A DNA stretch of 64,000 nucleotides from Bactrocera neohumeralis (taxonomy: Eukaryota; Arthropoda; Insecta; Diptera; Tephritidae). A program made the translations under genes and the position numbers. Shown here in pieces: positions 35,465 through 46,689 of the stretch. Below the pieces are notes generated by a model. The model saw only the letters and a list, made by a program, of their open reading frames with translations. It did not search any database and was not told where the DNA came from. Numbering within the stretch: position 1 is the first letter of the stretch; each line of letters begins with the position of its first letter. Where the stretch lies: NCBI RefSeq assembly GCF_024586455.1, contig NC_065919.1, forward strand, positions 14,672,368 through 14,736,367, written 5' to 3'.

Positions 35465-35545
35465 AAAAACAAGAAAGAAGTTAGCTTCGGTTTTAAATAG
35501 GCGGACGGACAGATAGACAGACATGGTTACATCAACTCAGCTCAT
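35465..35545 (+). repeat. Head-to-tail deletion remnant of the 154-bp module family
   Basis: AACAAGAAAGAAGTTAGCTTC (first 20 bases) is the family head and is followed directly by tail-like GGCGGACGGACAGATAGACA and ATCAACTCAGCTCATTAC. All monomers are missing, consistent with a deletion between head and tail. Confidence 0.6.
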
Positions 35546-35565
35546 TACTCTGTTCCATAATATTG

Positions 35566-35765
35566 GGTAATCGAAAAAGTCTTTTCGTATTTTGTCAATA
35601 GATGTCGTTGTAGTCGTATGTCTCCAGTGCTTCTAATCACCTTGTGTTGTATCATACATATAGTGTTGGAAAAGTGATTTCGTATTATGTCAATAGATGT
35701 CGTTGTAGTCGTATATCTCCAGTGCTTCTAATCACCTTGTGTTGTATCATACATATAGTGTTGGA
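35566..35765 (+). repeat. 95-bp tandem duplication at a mariner 5' end
   Basis: Two near-identical units, about 35569-35661 and 35662-35757, each hold TTTCGTATTNTGTCAATAGA, GTCGTTGTAGTCGTAT, CTCCAGTGCTTCTAATCACC and TTGTGTTGTATCATACATAT. A third TGTTGGAAAAGTGAG start follows and leads into the mariner coding region. The unit is therefore the 5' terminal region of that transposon, duplicated in tandem. Confidence 0.88.
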
Positions 35766-36490
35766 AAAGTGAGATTTTAAGCTTCATTCAACCAAAAAAT
35801 CGGGGAAGTATAAAAAAGGGAAGAATGCCACGCAAGCCACCAATGAAATTTGGGAAGTTAACGGAGACGATGCTATATCATTTCGTATAGCACAACAATG
35901 GTTCGATCCGTTCTGGGAATTTCGATCTGAAAAATGCACCTCGCTCTGGTCGACCTATCGTTGAAAAAGCCGATGAAATTATGGAAAAGATTGACCAGGA
36001 CCATCACATAAGCGGCCATGACATCGCTAAAGAACTTAACATTCATGATCAAACGGTTTTGAACCATTTAAAGAAGGCTGGCTACAAAAAGAAGCTCGAT
36101 GTTTGGGTACCACATGAATTGTCTATGAAAAATTTAATGGACCGAATTAACATCTGCGATTCTTTGCTGAAACGAAATGAAATCGAACCATTTCTGAAGC
36201 GAATGCTGTTTAGTGGGATTGGAAAGGAACCATCCACTATAAGCTGCTCCAGCCTGGTCGAAAGATTGATTCTACATTTTACCGTCAACAACTGATGAGA
36301 TTGAAGCAGGGAATCGAAAAAAACGGTTAAAACTGATCAACAGAAAGGTCTTCGTCTTTCATCAGGACAACGCTAGACCACACACATCTTTGATGACTCG
36401 TCAAAAACTGGGAGAGCTTGGCTGGGAAGTTTTGATACATCCAACATATAGCCCTGACCGTGCGCCATCGGACTATCACTTGTTTCTTAT
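35766..36490 (+). pseudogene. Cecropia-like (SETMAR/Hsmar1-type) mariner transposase relic
   Basis: In order: EIWEVNGDDAISFRIAQQWF, then after a frameshift GNFDLKNAPRSGRPIVEKAD, EIMEKIDQDHHISGHDIAKE, LNIHDQTVLNHLKKAGYKKK, LDVWVPHELS, INICDSLLKRNEIEPFLKRM. This pattern follows the mariner branch that includes the transposase part of SETMAR. Directly after FLKRM the TGDEKW site with the first catalytic Asp is missing, replaced by LFSGIGKEPSTIS. Further downstream NRKVFVFHQDNARPHTSLMT keeps the second Asp and YSPDRAPSDYHLFL the third. The copy is truncated after that at about 36490. It is dead by frameshift, internal deletion and 3' truncation. Confidence 0.92.
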
Positions 36491-37829
36491 TCTTCCATTA
36501 ATTTTTATTATAAATATCTTGTTTCGTTTCCAATGGTTTTCAACCTACTCTGAATTTCTTTCAGTGTTAACATTTTCAATGGCTTCTGCGCTAGTCTATA
36601 ATATTTCAAAATATTCAATTATTAAGTGACCACTTTCCTGAAGTTTTTCTAAAATTATTAAACGTAAAGAATTTCAAAAAACGAAGCTCAAGTGTTATTA
36701 TACTTCAATGCTTTTAGTATATTTTCCATTGCGCTACACTTCACGGTCTAACTTCTGGTATTTTCCGCTCGAATTTAACTTTTTGGAATGACGAAATTTG
36801 AAGAGATAAAAGCTGGATTTGCATATTTCAGTTTTTACGAATTTCTACTTTCCTGCTTTGCTTCAAATCAGAATAGAATTAACTCAGCTGGCAACCTTTT
36901 AAGTAGTTGTGGTTTTCCTCTAATGAATTGCGGATACTGCAAAGCATGTACTTGCCATTTTGTGTATGTGTGTACCTATGTATGTATGTAATGTCGGCAT
37001 TCATTTGCATGCAAACAAATTTGTTTAATAAATTTGGCAGTTTAAATGGATATTTTAGCATTTCATTAGCAACGAGTCATTTATCATTGTTGATTGAAAG
37101 GAAAATTTGAAAAATTAACATTTAGGCCAAATGAGAAGCCACTAAAGAAGAAGGAGAAGGGAAAACACAAACTTTTCACATGCAAAGTGTAGTGTAGGTA
37201 AGATGCGATTAGTGAAGTGTATATATTTATTTACAAATATATACATATGTATGCATATACACATACCAATGGTTTAAAATCCTCAAATGGACTGGAATAA
37301 ATCATTTCGTAAGCAAAATTATATTTCAATGAATATTCTATAAGTCAATACGATTTAAGTGAGTGGAATGCAACTCCGGTAGTTATTATTGTTGCTGTTG
37401 ATGGATGAGCAAATTCTAAGCATAATAAATGTTGAATATTTTCGAAAATATTCAAATAAACGTAAGGTGAGTTCTCCAGCAACAAGTTTATATTTTCTAA
37501 ACAAATGAGTGCTTAACAATGCTAGATCACTGGCAAAAGAATTAGTAGCGGATCGAACAAACAACTAGTATAAATCACAAAGGCTGGCATAAGCAAAATG
37601 GGATGCGAGCGGTTCATATTTTCTAAACAAATGAGTGAGAGGTTATTTACTTTTCTTATTAGATAATTCAGCAGGGTTATTGCCGCGCAACCCTAGCGAA
37701 CACAGAATTGGCAAATCGAAGACAGCTTACACGGAACATCTTTATGTCAAGAATGAGAAAAAACTATAAAAGGGCGGAACGGAACTTCGTTATAGTTGGT
37801 TCGATTTTTTTAAGACGATTGTAAGCTTG
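36491..37829. other. Unassigned interval with a 22-bp direct repeat
   Basis: No gene recognised. ATATTTTCTAAACAAATGAG occurs at 37490 and again at 37616, each continuing TG, which is a 126-bp-spaced direct repeat. TATGTATG-type sequence lies near 36970-36990. Confidence 0.55.
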
Positions 37830-39045
37830 AAATTTTCGTAAGTGTTTAAGTTTTGACCTCCCAAACGCGGGACAGTCAAGAAGGAAGTGTTGAGTTGTTT
37901 CTACCTCATCTTTTTCCAAACGGCGGCTGGTTAGATTCCCAACCTTACACCATGGACGCCAATAGGGAATGTTAAAAGCCCCATAGCTAGGGAGAGGCTT
38001 GCCTTACTGAGGGCAAAGAGACCACTAGATCTCCCGCGATCAATCTTTGGCCAAAAGGCTTTGGCGACTGCGCAGGTACCGCTGGCCAAGCTTTCGCGAA
38101 GCCCAGCTATCCAGTTGTAGAACACAGAAGGATACGGTAGTACCGACACGCTCTTATTCTAGCGATAACGGTTCTAGGGTGCCTTTCCTTGCTAGCTCAT
38201 CAGCTTTACAATTTGCTGCGATTCCGCTATAGACCGCCACTCATACCAGTGCTATCACACAGACACTCGACGCTATTGATAGCGAGGTTAGGCACTCCTC
38301 GACCAACCCTGAAGGCACTGCTATCTGAGTGAATGGTCACTCCTCTAAAGGAAGCCGCACTCGCAACCTCGGCTTGGAAGGTACTGCAATTGTCAGGAAG
38401 TCTGAAACTGGAACTGATAGAGAGCTTCCAACAGCAGACCCTCCACCAACTTTGCCCCCAAGCTTTGACCCATCTCTAAAGAAGCTTACTGCCCCTCTCC
38501 TCTAATGGCGTCTTCCCACTCATAGCTCCCTCGTCGGTATATGTACAGAGAAGGAGCCACCAGAGTTCGGTTTGGCGACACCATGATCTAGTTGATCCAG
38601 TATGCAGTCAAAGTGTGTGAGGATATCCAGGTGTTCAGATACATGTTCTTTTAAGAACCCAGATTCTCTGAGTTTAGGAGCCACTTTCGCGGCCACACAC
38701 CTTTCGGCGATCTCTACGGGCACTATGTTCAAAATGGCGTTAAGTGCCATGGTTGGAGTGGACCTTAGTGCACCACACATGCTGATGAGTCCCGCCTGTT
38801 GAACGCTACCGAGTTTTTTTGCAAGTGTGGTCTTTTCTAGAGCCCTCAACTAAATTAAGACTCCATAGAACATAAGGGGCTTGACTATGGCGTCAAAGAG
38901 CCAGAGGACCACTTTCGGGGAGAGGCCCCACCTCCTGCCAATGACTCCTCTACAGCAGTATAGTGCAATCGGTGCCTGTTTTGCTCTCTCTTTGATTACC
39001 ATGGTAAGTTTCCTCAGTAAACCAGAAAATAGCCTATGCAATTCG
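37830..39045 (-). pseudogene. Non-LTR retrotransposon: RT thumb, RNase H and C-terminal tail
   Basis: The longest RNase H-type non-LTR copy here. Minus-strand words in order: RRWGLSPKVVLWLFDAIVKP and LMFYGVL (38930-38850), then LEKTTLAKKLGSVQQAGLIS, MCGALRSTPTMALNAILNIV and PVEIAERCVAAKVAPKLRES (38849-38600). RNase H follows with FRDGSKLGGKVGGG (about 38490-38440), IHSDSSAF-type and CKADELARKGTL (about 38215-38180). The tail reads SSGLFALSKASLSLAMGLLT and IGVHGVRLGI, then QLNTSFLTVP near 37890. Layout fits the I/LOA/R1 assemblage with RNase H. The endonuclease and RT catalytic core are missing and many stops are present. Confidence 0.85.
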
Positions 39046-41039
39046 CCTAAATTTACAATGAATGAAAATTTTTATTTTTTTTTTAGACCTCTGCCTGTAA
39101 TTCAACGACAAGCTCTCAGGCTGGCAGTTAATTTATTCATACCTGGAAGTGATTATAATTTTCGGCGTTCTAATGAGAGCAGCGTGCAATTAAATTTGAA
39201 ACTCTGCGTATTTATTGACTTAATTACCTTACAGAGATGCCAACAATTTCTCATAAAAATGCCGTTCACTAATCAAGCTGATTTTAATCAGTTGGGCATT
39301 TAATTCATTGTAAAATTTGCTTCTCTCACCAACATTTACTTTTACCCTTTTTGTGCTTTACGTTATTAGCTAACGCCCAATGCTCCTAGTCAATTTCGTT
39401 CATTTATGTAGTGTTCCATGCCGAGTCGGACACCTTGCCAGCTCGTGCTCTGCCGACTATAAATACGAACTCGCAGCAAATGCAAATGCGAAAATTCAGC
39501 AGCTTTGTGAAGCACTAGGTGAACACAGCACTACGTCGCTCGGCATAGCATATCTTATGGCTACTTGCATCAGCGTTACGAGCTTTTACAACTACATGCA
39601 TACATACGGAGCTCGGTAATACTTGCTCGTTAATGCATAAGCCTCAATTTACAAATGAGATGCCATTGGTTTTGTGTTCTCCGCTGCTTTGTACTACTTT
39701 TACGCTTGTTGCTGTTGTTGTTGCTACTGCGGTGGCATAATGTGGAAATTTAATTAAGTAAGAGAAAAAAACTCCCGGCAATTAGTCTTGGCGAGGTAAC
39801 GGTACTCCCGCACTTCGGCTGTCTCCGCACGCACACGCGATTGCACAATAGAATGCTGGCAATGCTGGAAGCTAGCGGAAATTTGTTGCTGAAGAAGCTT
39901 AATTTGCCGGGGCGGATTCAGTGAGTCGTACTGCACACATTATAATAGGTTATTTGAATATTCCGCTGGTAGTTGCGGTTAGTGCAGGGGCACTAAATCG
40001 AATAGGAATGTAAATTCATGGCAGCGTTTCCATTTTTACGACATGCAGCCTTGTATACCCAAAAATGGCATTTGGAAGAAAATAATGTAGCACATTTAAG
40101 CTTTCGGTAGAAGTCTAAAGCTCGTTGGACTTAACTTCTTCAACAAACGAAGAATCCAACTAATTAGAAGCATCTTCGAAAGTTTTGATGGATTTTATGA
40201 GAGCTTATTCTTTTCAGAAGCGCGATTAGAGGCTTTGCATGATCAGTACGAAGTCGTAAGAATTCGTAAGTCTAAATCTAAACGCGTTAGGACTTTACTT
40301 CTTAGCTAGTGCTGAGTGTTAGCCACGCACTTAAACCGCTCGGTTGCGCTACTCACCATTTTCGATATTTAAATAGAGCACGATGCACATTTTTGGCAAA
40401 TTTACTTGACCTTGGCCCATAGCGTATGTAATCTCCAAAAAATAAGCCTTCGAAAGCATTTTGGCTCATCCGTTTTATGTTCATGAAATCCTTTCAGTAA
40501 ATTTGGCAGTGTTTAAGTTTTTTTTTTCGTGCACAATTTTCCCTCCAAAAAGTTTTCACACCGGAAAAGTGCTTTTGCCCCAGACACCTTTTAAAGGAAT
40601 GAGAGCTTCTTTTGATTCATAGAATTTGAAAAGTAATCAGAATTTTGCCCTTAAGTTTCTATGCCTTTTGGCCACTATAGCAACAATCGCAACCAAAACA
40701 GCCACTACAACATAAGCAGCAACAAAGTGTACAACAAAAGTGGTCGCTTGAGTATAGTAGTTGTTGTGGCTTGCTTGGTAAATTGAGAGGGTCTTCATGT
40801 GCATATGAGTGCACATCTGTATGTGTGTTTAAGTAAGTGCTAGTAAGCAGTGACTTGAGTTATGAGCGCATAAAAGGCGTTTATCTACAGTGGGGCGCCA
40901 TAAAAGTGCAACACCTATGTATTTTAATATTCTAATGTATCAGAGCCGTGGAGCCACATGAATTTTAGTATTATGAGTTCAAATTATATCTCTCTACTTG
41001 GCATGCTTCGGAGGTCGGCAATAAAAAAGTAGATTTTTT
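39046..41039. other. Unassigned interval with one weak candidate exon
   Basis: No gene is established. A minus-strand frame at 39754-39936 (SLNPPRQIKLLQQQISASFQ, then HCQHSIVQSRVRAETAEVRE and YRYLAKTNCREF) has balanced, protein-like composition and follows an AG, but no donor or family match supports it. Near 40889 ACAGTGGGGCGCCATAAAAG resembles a single Tc1-type transposon end without a partner. Confidence 0.45.
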
Positions 41040-41520
41040 TCATAAACAAGAAAGACGCGAACGTCAGCGGCACCGAAGCTGTAATACCATTCACAACTGC
41101 ATTTTTTATAGCATAATGGAGTGTAAAGATATCTTGATTTTGATTTTGATAGTCCCATTTATATGGCAGCCATAGGCTGTTGTGGTCCTATTTGAACAAT
41201 TTCTGCGCAGATTACGTGATTGCCTTAGACAGCAATCCGTGCCAAATTTCGTGAAGATATCTTGTCAAATGAAGAAGCTTTCCATACAAGCACTTGATTC
41301 CGATTATTCAGTTTATATGGCAGCTAAATGCTATAGTGATCCGATATCAGCAGTTCCGACAAATTAGCAGTATCTTAGTGAGAAATAAACGTGTGCGAAA
41401 TTTCTAGTCGATATCTCAGAAACTGAGAGAGTTAGCATGGCTCAATCGACTCAGCTCGCCATGTGTACTTTATAGGGTCTCCAACGTTTGTTTTTGGGTG
41501 TTAGAAACTTCGTGGTGAAC
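41040..41520 (+). repeat. Interspersed module with 154-bp monomers, copy 6
   Basis: A complete short copy with both ends. The head reads AACAAGAAAGACGCG, CACCGAAGCTGTAATACC. Monomer marks TATGG lie at about 41162 and 41316, 154 bp apart. The tail has TGATCCGATATCAGCAG, AAACGTGTGCGAAATTTC, GTCGATATCTCAGAAACTG, CATGGCTCAATCGACTCAGC, TCGCCATGTG and GGTCTCCAACGTTTG. Confidence 0.88.
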
Positions 41521-41819
41521 CCTGAAATCTCGAATCCACATATCTCAATATTTCCTAACGTTAACGGAACTTTTATGGTTCTCTTGTAAATATTCCTACA
41601 TAATTCTGATATTAGTAAATGTCGTAAGATTCTAGTTTGATTAATTTCGATTGATGGGAATCGTAAATAACGGTAAATTAATATTTTATAATTTGTGAAC
41701 ATTTTTTTTTCAACTTGGTCAACTTAAATATTTCTTAAATTTCTTCTGTGTGGTTTCTGTATTGTTGTTGTTGCGAATGTAAATCGATACTTTATCTGGA
41801 AATTAAAATTAAATCGGTC

Positions 41820-42900
41820 CTTATCAGGAAAGTTTTATTTTTTACGCAGTTGGTAACTCTAGCTTAAATATTTTAGTGTTTTTAGATATTCTAAAATAAG
41901 TTTCTCATGTACATTTGATGTATTTCTTTTTTATATATATATGTATATGGAAATATACTAACTTCTTAAACTAGTGGCATTACTTTTAAAAATGTAAAAA
42001 AAATTTCAAACTTAATTTTATTCTCCACATAAATTTCAACGAACATTTCTTACTTCAAATTTGTTAACTTCAATTAATATTAAATTTTTTTCATAGAGAT
42101 GGCAACTCTGTTAATATGTATATGTTTCTTAAATATTTTTGTCAAATACCTCACATTTGATGTGTGTATTTCTTATTTATATTATATATTATAATATTGT
42201 TATTTATTTTTATTTTTTTTTAAACGGGTGGCATCTCTTCTAAGTATGCTGAAAATTATAAAGTAAATTCTACTCGCCACACAAGTTTTGCACTGCACTT
42301 TTGATAACTTCAATTAATATTAAAAATTTTTTTCATACAGATGGCAACACTGCCAAAATATGTATGTTCCTTCAATGTTTTTGTCAAATGCATCACATTA
42401 GTTGTATGTACATAAAAATGTATTTCTTATGTATATGTGGAAATATACATACATACATACATAGATATGTATACATACATACATATGTGAGCAGTTATTT
42501 ATTTGTTTTTACAGGTGGCATCTTTTTAAGAGTGCTAAAGATTGTAAACTTAATTCTACTCTCCACACAAATTTTGAAATACATTTCTTACATACAGCAC
42601 ATTTGATAACTTCAATTAATAATCAAATATTTTTTTCCGTACAGAAGGCAACTCTGTCAATATATGAACATAATATAAATATTTTGCTCAAATATCTCAC
42701 ATTTGATGTATGAAGGTATTTCTTATTTATATATGGAAATATTGTTATTTGTTTTTTTTTTAACGGGTGGCAACTCTTTTCAGAAAGCTAAAAATGTTTA
42801 ACATAATTTTACTTTCCAAAAAATTTTAAAGTGTATTTCATTGATAACTTCACTGAATATTAAAGTAATTTTTTTCATACAGTTGGCAACCCTTTCAAAA
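41820..42900 (-). repeat. GGCAAC/GTTGCC tandem array, opposite orientation to 5.9-7.6 kb
   Basis: Unit marker TTGATAACTTCAATTAATAT recurs at about 42062, 42301, 42603 and 42841 (periods about 239, 302 and 238 bp), with a decayed unit starting near 41840. Each unit has an ATACAGATGGCAACTCTG-type word and a CGGGTGGCATCTCTT-type word; the GGCAAC/GGCATC cores lie near 42100, 42228, 42342, 42515, 42647, 42767 and 42884. On the minus strand these read GTTGCCATCTGTATG and so match the GTTGCCACCTGTT core of the array at 5890-7640. Confidence 0.85.
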
Positions 42901-43478
42901 TATTTTTAAAAAATTTGAAATTCTATTTTCTAGAAATAAAATTTTATACAAATTCTTGTTTTTTCTAATGTTTCGTGTTGCATTTATTTTGCGCGCCACA
43001 GTGCATGGCATGTGAAATATTATAGTGGCTCTGTAGGTGTGCCTGCGAGAGTGTTGGTCGACTTTTAAACTGCCGTTACCCACACTCACACAACGTAAAT
43101 CACACAAGCTCATTTTTCAACTCTCCAAAAGCAAAACGAAACCTAAAAGTGTAACCGCCATTCAAGCGAATGGGCTAGAGGTGAAAAGAGCTAAGCGCCT
43201 TGTGTTTCTGTGTGCGTGTGTGGGTGGGTATGTTAGAGTCAGGCAACGAGATTTTGATTGCATCGTGGCCAAATGCTAAGCCAGAATTTGCATTAAGTTA
43301 GAATAATAGGAAAGTAAGTAAAGCAGCTAAAGGAGCTAACGGAAATGCACACATATGCAAAATACATAAACACACACATGTACAGTTATATGCAACACAT
43401 GCATTTATACTAGGTATATATGCAATACAACTACTGAAGGCGAAACTGTAGTTGGAACGCGCACATATGTATACTCAT

Positions 43479-43518
<40 letters not shown>

Positions 43519-44239
43519 AGTGGAACTCGCATACACCCAGCCAGCCATTGAGGCGACTAACAAAAGGCCAATGCCATTTTGTAGTTTAGGAAGTTCGCAC
43601 CGAGCGCATACAAAGTGCAGTCTATTAATTTTTGTTTTGTGCATTTGTATGTGTGTGTGTGTGTTTAGAATGTGCATAAGTGTGTGTTTTGTGCGGCAAG
43701 AGGAAATAAAACGGAAACAGCATTCATTTCCGCTTCCGACAAGGACGCTTTAGCTTTTCATTTACATAAAATCACTTACCGACACGCAGACGCGCACACA
43801 TACACATAAACATATGCATGGGGCTGCATGTAGGCGAGTGTCGTGGGAGGATTCAAATGTATTTGCTTTAATTTATTAGCAACATATTTTTTCGCGTAAC
43901 TGTCTAGGCTGCTCCCATATATATGCATGTAGGTGTGTCAGATTTGTTGAAAACTTTAAAAATATCTGGGCTGAGAAAGGTTAATGTTTTAAACGGAGAA
44001 TTCATTGATTTTATTTAAAATTTTTTTTTTAATAAATTCTCCGCAAGTCCTCCGCACTTTATGGGAAACTTGCAAACTTCTTCTAGTTGGAAGCGCGAAG
44101 AGACCCTGAGGTCTGTGGGTTTCAGAGCTTCGCGCTGCCTACCTAACATTGGAATTACATAGATTTGGTTGCACTGACTAACCGTCACGCTATACACACA
44201 TCTACAGGTCCTTTGTAATACCATATGGCGGTTCATAAT
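42901..44239. other. Unassigned interval with CA/GT microsatellites
   Basis: No gene recognised. Apart from the long GT run (separate entry) there are CACACA words near 43365-43385 and 43790-43810. Frames of up to 90 codons read through them. Confidence 0.5.
43481..43515. repeat. GT dinucleotide microsatellite, about 17 units
   Basis: An uninterrupted GT run of 35 bases, the longest in the window and likely length-polymorphic. Confidence 0.95.
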
Positions 44240-44605
44240 TAATACGAGCTGAAGTTTACGTCGTGCAGGACGTGGACACGTTGTTCTGATACTTCATCCA
44301 GTCCTTTGAACTGCGGTGCTCCTAGATATCTAAGCCAAGGTTAAGCTAAAGCCGGATATTAGCAGAGGGGGCGTCTCTTTCCTGCTTATTTCTCTGGAAT
44401 TTTTACATGTGTCATCGTTAAAAACAAATATGTTGTGACCTGAGGCTAGCCCAACAATCGTCCTGCAGTCTTTTCGAGACCATATGAGTAGAATGCTGGC
44501 GAGTTTTTCTTCTGCTCCCTTGCCTATGATTCTGCATGCCTCTAAGTCATTCCATCTTACTTTGATCCTTCTGTCAGTCCTTTCGCAAATTTCTTTACCT
44601 ATTAT
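44240..44605 (-). pseudogene. Non-LTR retrotransposon C-terminal fragment
   Basis: Minus-strand words: ERTDRRIKVRWNDLEACRII, then LIWSRKDCRTIVGLASGHNI and DDTCKNSREISRKETPPLL, then RSTAVQRTG*SIRTTCPRP. The LSRKDC-GLxxGHN and DTCxxCREE-type arrangement is the region after RNase H in RNase H-bearing non-LTR elements. It is broken by stops and by a Cys-to-Ser change (TCKNS for TCRKC). It differs from the 37.8-kb family, so it is a second family. It meets an RTE-like fragment on the opposite strand at about 44620. Confidence 0.65.
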
Positions 44606-44619
44606 CTTTTATCGGCTGT

Positions 44620-45545
44620 CTAAACTGGCGTTGAGCAATACCAAAAGCTCCGTCAGGATTGGGAAGGATCTCTCCGAGCCGTTCGATACCAAACGAGGTT
44701 TCAGACAAGGCGAATCTCTTTCGTGCGACTTCTTCAATCTACTATTGAAGAAAATAGTTCAAGCTGCAGAGCTAAATAGAGAAGGTGTCTTCTTCTATAA
44801 GAGTGTACAGCTGCTCGCGTACGCTGATGATATTGATATCATTGTCCTCAACATCCGCGCTGTTAGTTCTACTTCCTGCAGACTGGATAAAGAAGCGAAG
44901 CAGATGAGTCTGGTAGTGAACGAGGCAAGACGAAATATCTCCTGTCACCAAACAAACAGAGATTGTACTCGCGACTAGGCACCCACGTCACAGTTGACAG
45001 ACATAACTTCGAAGTCGTAGATAATTTCGTCTATCTTGGAACCAGCATCAACACCAACAACAACGTCAGCCTCGAAATCCAACGCAAAATAACTCTTGCT
45101 TCGAACTGAGTAGGCAATTGAGAAGTAAACTCCTCTCTCCACGAGCGAATACTAAGCTCTATAAGTCACTCATTATTCACGTCCTGCTGTATGGTTCAGA
45201 GTCAGAGACAATAACAACATCTGATGGGTCGACGTTACGAATATTCGAGAGAAAGGTTCTGCGGAAGATTTATAGATCTTTACGCATTGGCCACGACAAA
45301 AATCGCATTCGATGGAACGATAAGCTGTACGAGATATACATTGACATTGTAGTTCAGCGAATTAGGTTATGTCGTCCGAATGTTCGAAAACACTCCAGCC
45401 CTGAAAGTAGTCGACAAAGTACCTGTCGGGGGAAGCAGAGAAAGAGGAAGACCTCCACTCCTTTGGAAAGACCAAGTGGAGGAGGACCTGGCTTCGCTTG
45501 GAATCTCCAATTTGCACCAGGCAGATGGAAAATGAATTTATTTTA
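44620..45545 (+). pseudogene. RTE-like reverse transcriptase, palm to C-terminus
   Basis: Reads SKLALSNTKSSVRIGKDLS, EPFDTKRGFRQGESLSCDFF, NLLLKKIVQAAELNREGVFF, YKSVQLLAYADDIDIIVLNI. The catalytic YADD is intact near 44820. Then comes RLDKEAKQMSLVVNEA, a frameshift, SRLGTHVTVDRHNFEVVDNF, VYLGTSINTNNNVSLEIQRK, another break, and LRSKLLSPRANTKLYKSLII, STLRIFERKVLRKIYRSLRI and RIRWNDKLYEIY. The last part (RGKQRKRKTSTPL) is frame-shifted. The fingers and endonuclease are absent. The copy stops short of the family's 3' tail and runs into a mariner fragment. Confidence 0.9.
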
Positions 45546-46110
45546 GGAATCCTAAACGAAAAAAATCATGCGTTAATCAGGAACATCGACTGCAAAAACA
45601 GATCGTTTCGGTAAGAAGACAATGTTCTGAATTTGGTGGTATCAGGTGTGGTATATCATGAGCCTCTAAAACCTCGTCAAACTGTTAATACTAAGCATTA
45701 CTGACAACAAATGATCAATTTGAACCATGCATTGTTTGAAAAACGACCAGAATGGGCCAAAAGGCAGGACAAAGTAATTTTAGTGATTTTGTTACGCGAT
45801 AGTGCAGCTGCACACAAAATAAAATCGGTTCAGGATACAATCAAAGTTCTTGGCTGTGACCTGCCGTATTCACCAGACTCGGTCCCTTCCGATTACCATT
45901 TGTTGTCATCGATGGGACACGCATTGGTTGAGCAGCACTTCGATGCCCACGCAGAAGTCGAAAATTGGGTGCCTGATTGTCTTGTTTCGGAAGACGACCA
46001 TTGCTATTGGCATGGTCTCCACAAATTGTCAGAAAAGTGGTGAAAATGTGCCAAAAGCATTGGTCAATATTTTAAATAATTTGTTTTTTTACTTTCTTAT
46101 TCAAAATTAG
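45546..46110 (+). pseudogene. Mariner transposase, C-terminal half
   Basis: Starts with GNPKRKKSCVNQEHRLQKQ-type words, followed in shifted frames by RFGKKTMF-like, WWYQVWYIMSL-like and KPRQTVNTKHY-like sequence. A clean frame from 45711 then reads MINLNHALFEKRPEWAKRQD and KVILVILLRDSAAAHKIKSV, where the second catalytic Asp is kept (RDSA for HDNA). VLGCDLPYSPDSVPSDYHLL holds the third Asp, and SSMGHALVEQHFDAHAEVEN and WHGLHKLSEKW close the protein. The normal end follows in another frame. Neither terminal repeat is evident. Confidence 0.9.
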
Positions 46111-46159
46111 TATTTCATTATCAGAAAAAAACATTAATTTCATAGTGGCATAAATGATC

Positions 46160-46430
46160 TTCGTGACGAACTGAGTCGATTGTGTCATATCCGATTGTTT
46201 GCTTATCTGTCTTTATATACGTGAGTCAGCCCTCAGTTTTTGAGCTATCGACTTTGCACAGATTATATTCTCTCCAAAAAGTTGATCATTTATCGATATC
46301 GCCGATATCGGACATGCTTCAAATCAAGTTCTTGTATGGAAAACTTTTTTGATTGACAACATGTCCTCAGGAAATGTGGCATGGATATTGTTCAAGGTAA
46401 GCTTTTAATATATTGTTCAAATCGGTATAT
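46160..46430 (-). repeat. Interspersed module with 154-bp monomers, copy 7 (inverted)
   Basis: Reverse-oriented tail and one monomer: GACGAACTGAGTCGATTGTG, CAGTTTTTGAGCTATCGACT, CGATATCGCCGATATCGGAC, then CAAGTTCTTGTATGGAAAAC and AATGTGGCATGGATATTG. Only part of one monomer is recognisable. Confidence 0.75.
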
Positions 46431-46689
46431 CGCTGGTAATCAATTTTATCATTGAAAATATAGACACAAAGGTTATAAAAGATTTTTTTCCTTTTTTAAG
46501 GAACTTTAGGGCAAGCCAAAAACAACCGAAATTTTGCGAAAAACTCATTTTTTACTAAAACACTGCCAATTTATCAGCTTTTGGTTTTCTTTCGGCAGTA
46601 TGCCATATCTTTTAGACAATATTTCCTCCTAAAAGAAACCTCTCTATTTTTTTAGGTTTCATTCAAAAAGATGGCAGTGATTCGATCTT

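Noticed and set aside
40889..40925. ACAGTGGGGCGCCATAAAAG, resembling a Tc1-type terminal repeat
   Set aside because: No partner end or transposase sequence was found within several kilobases.
45118..45546. 142-codon plus frame as a possible host gene
   Set aside because: It is the C-terminal part of the RTE-like RT (FERKVLRKIY, RIRWNDKLYEIY) running into a shifted tail.
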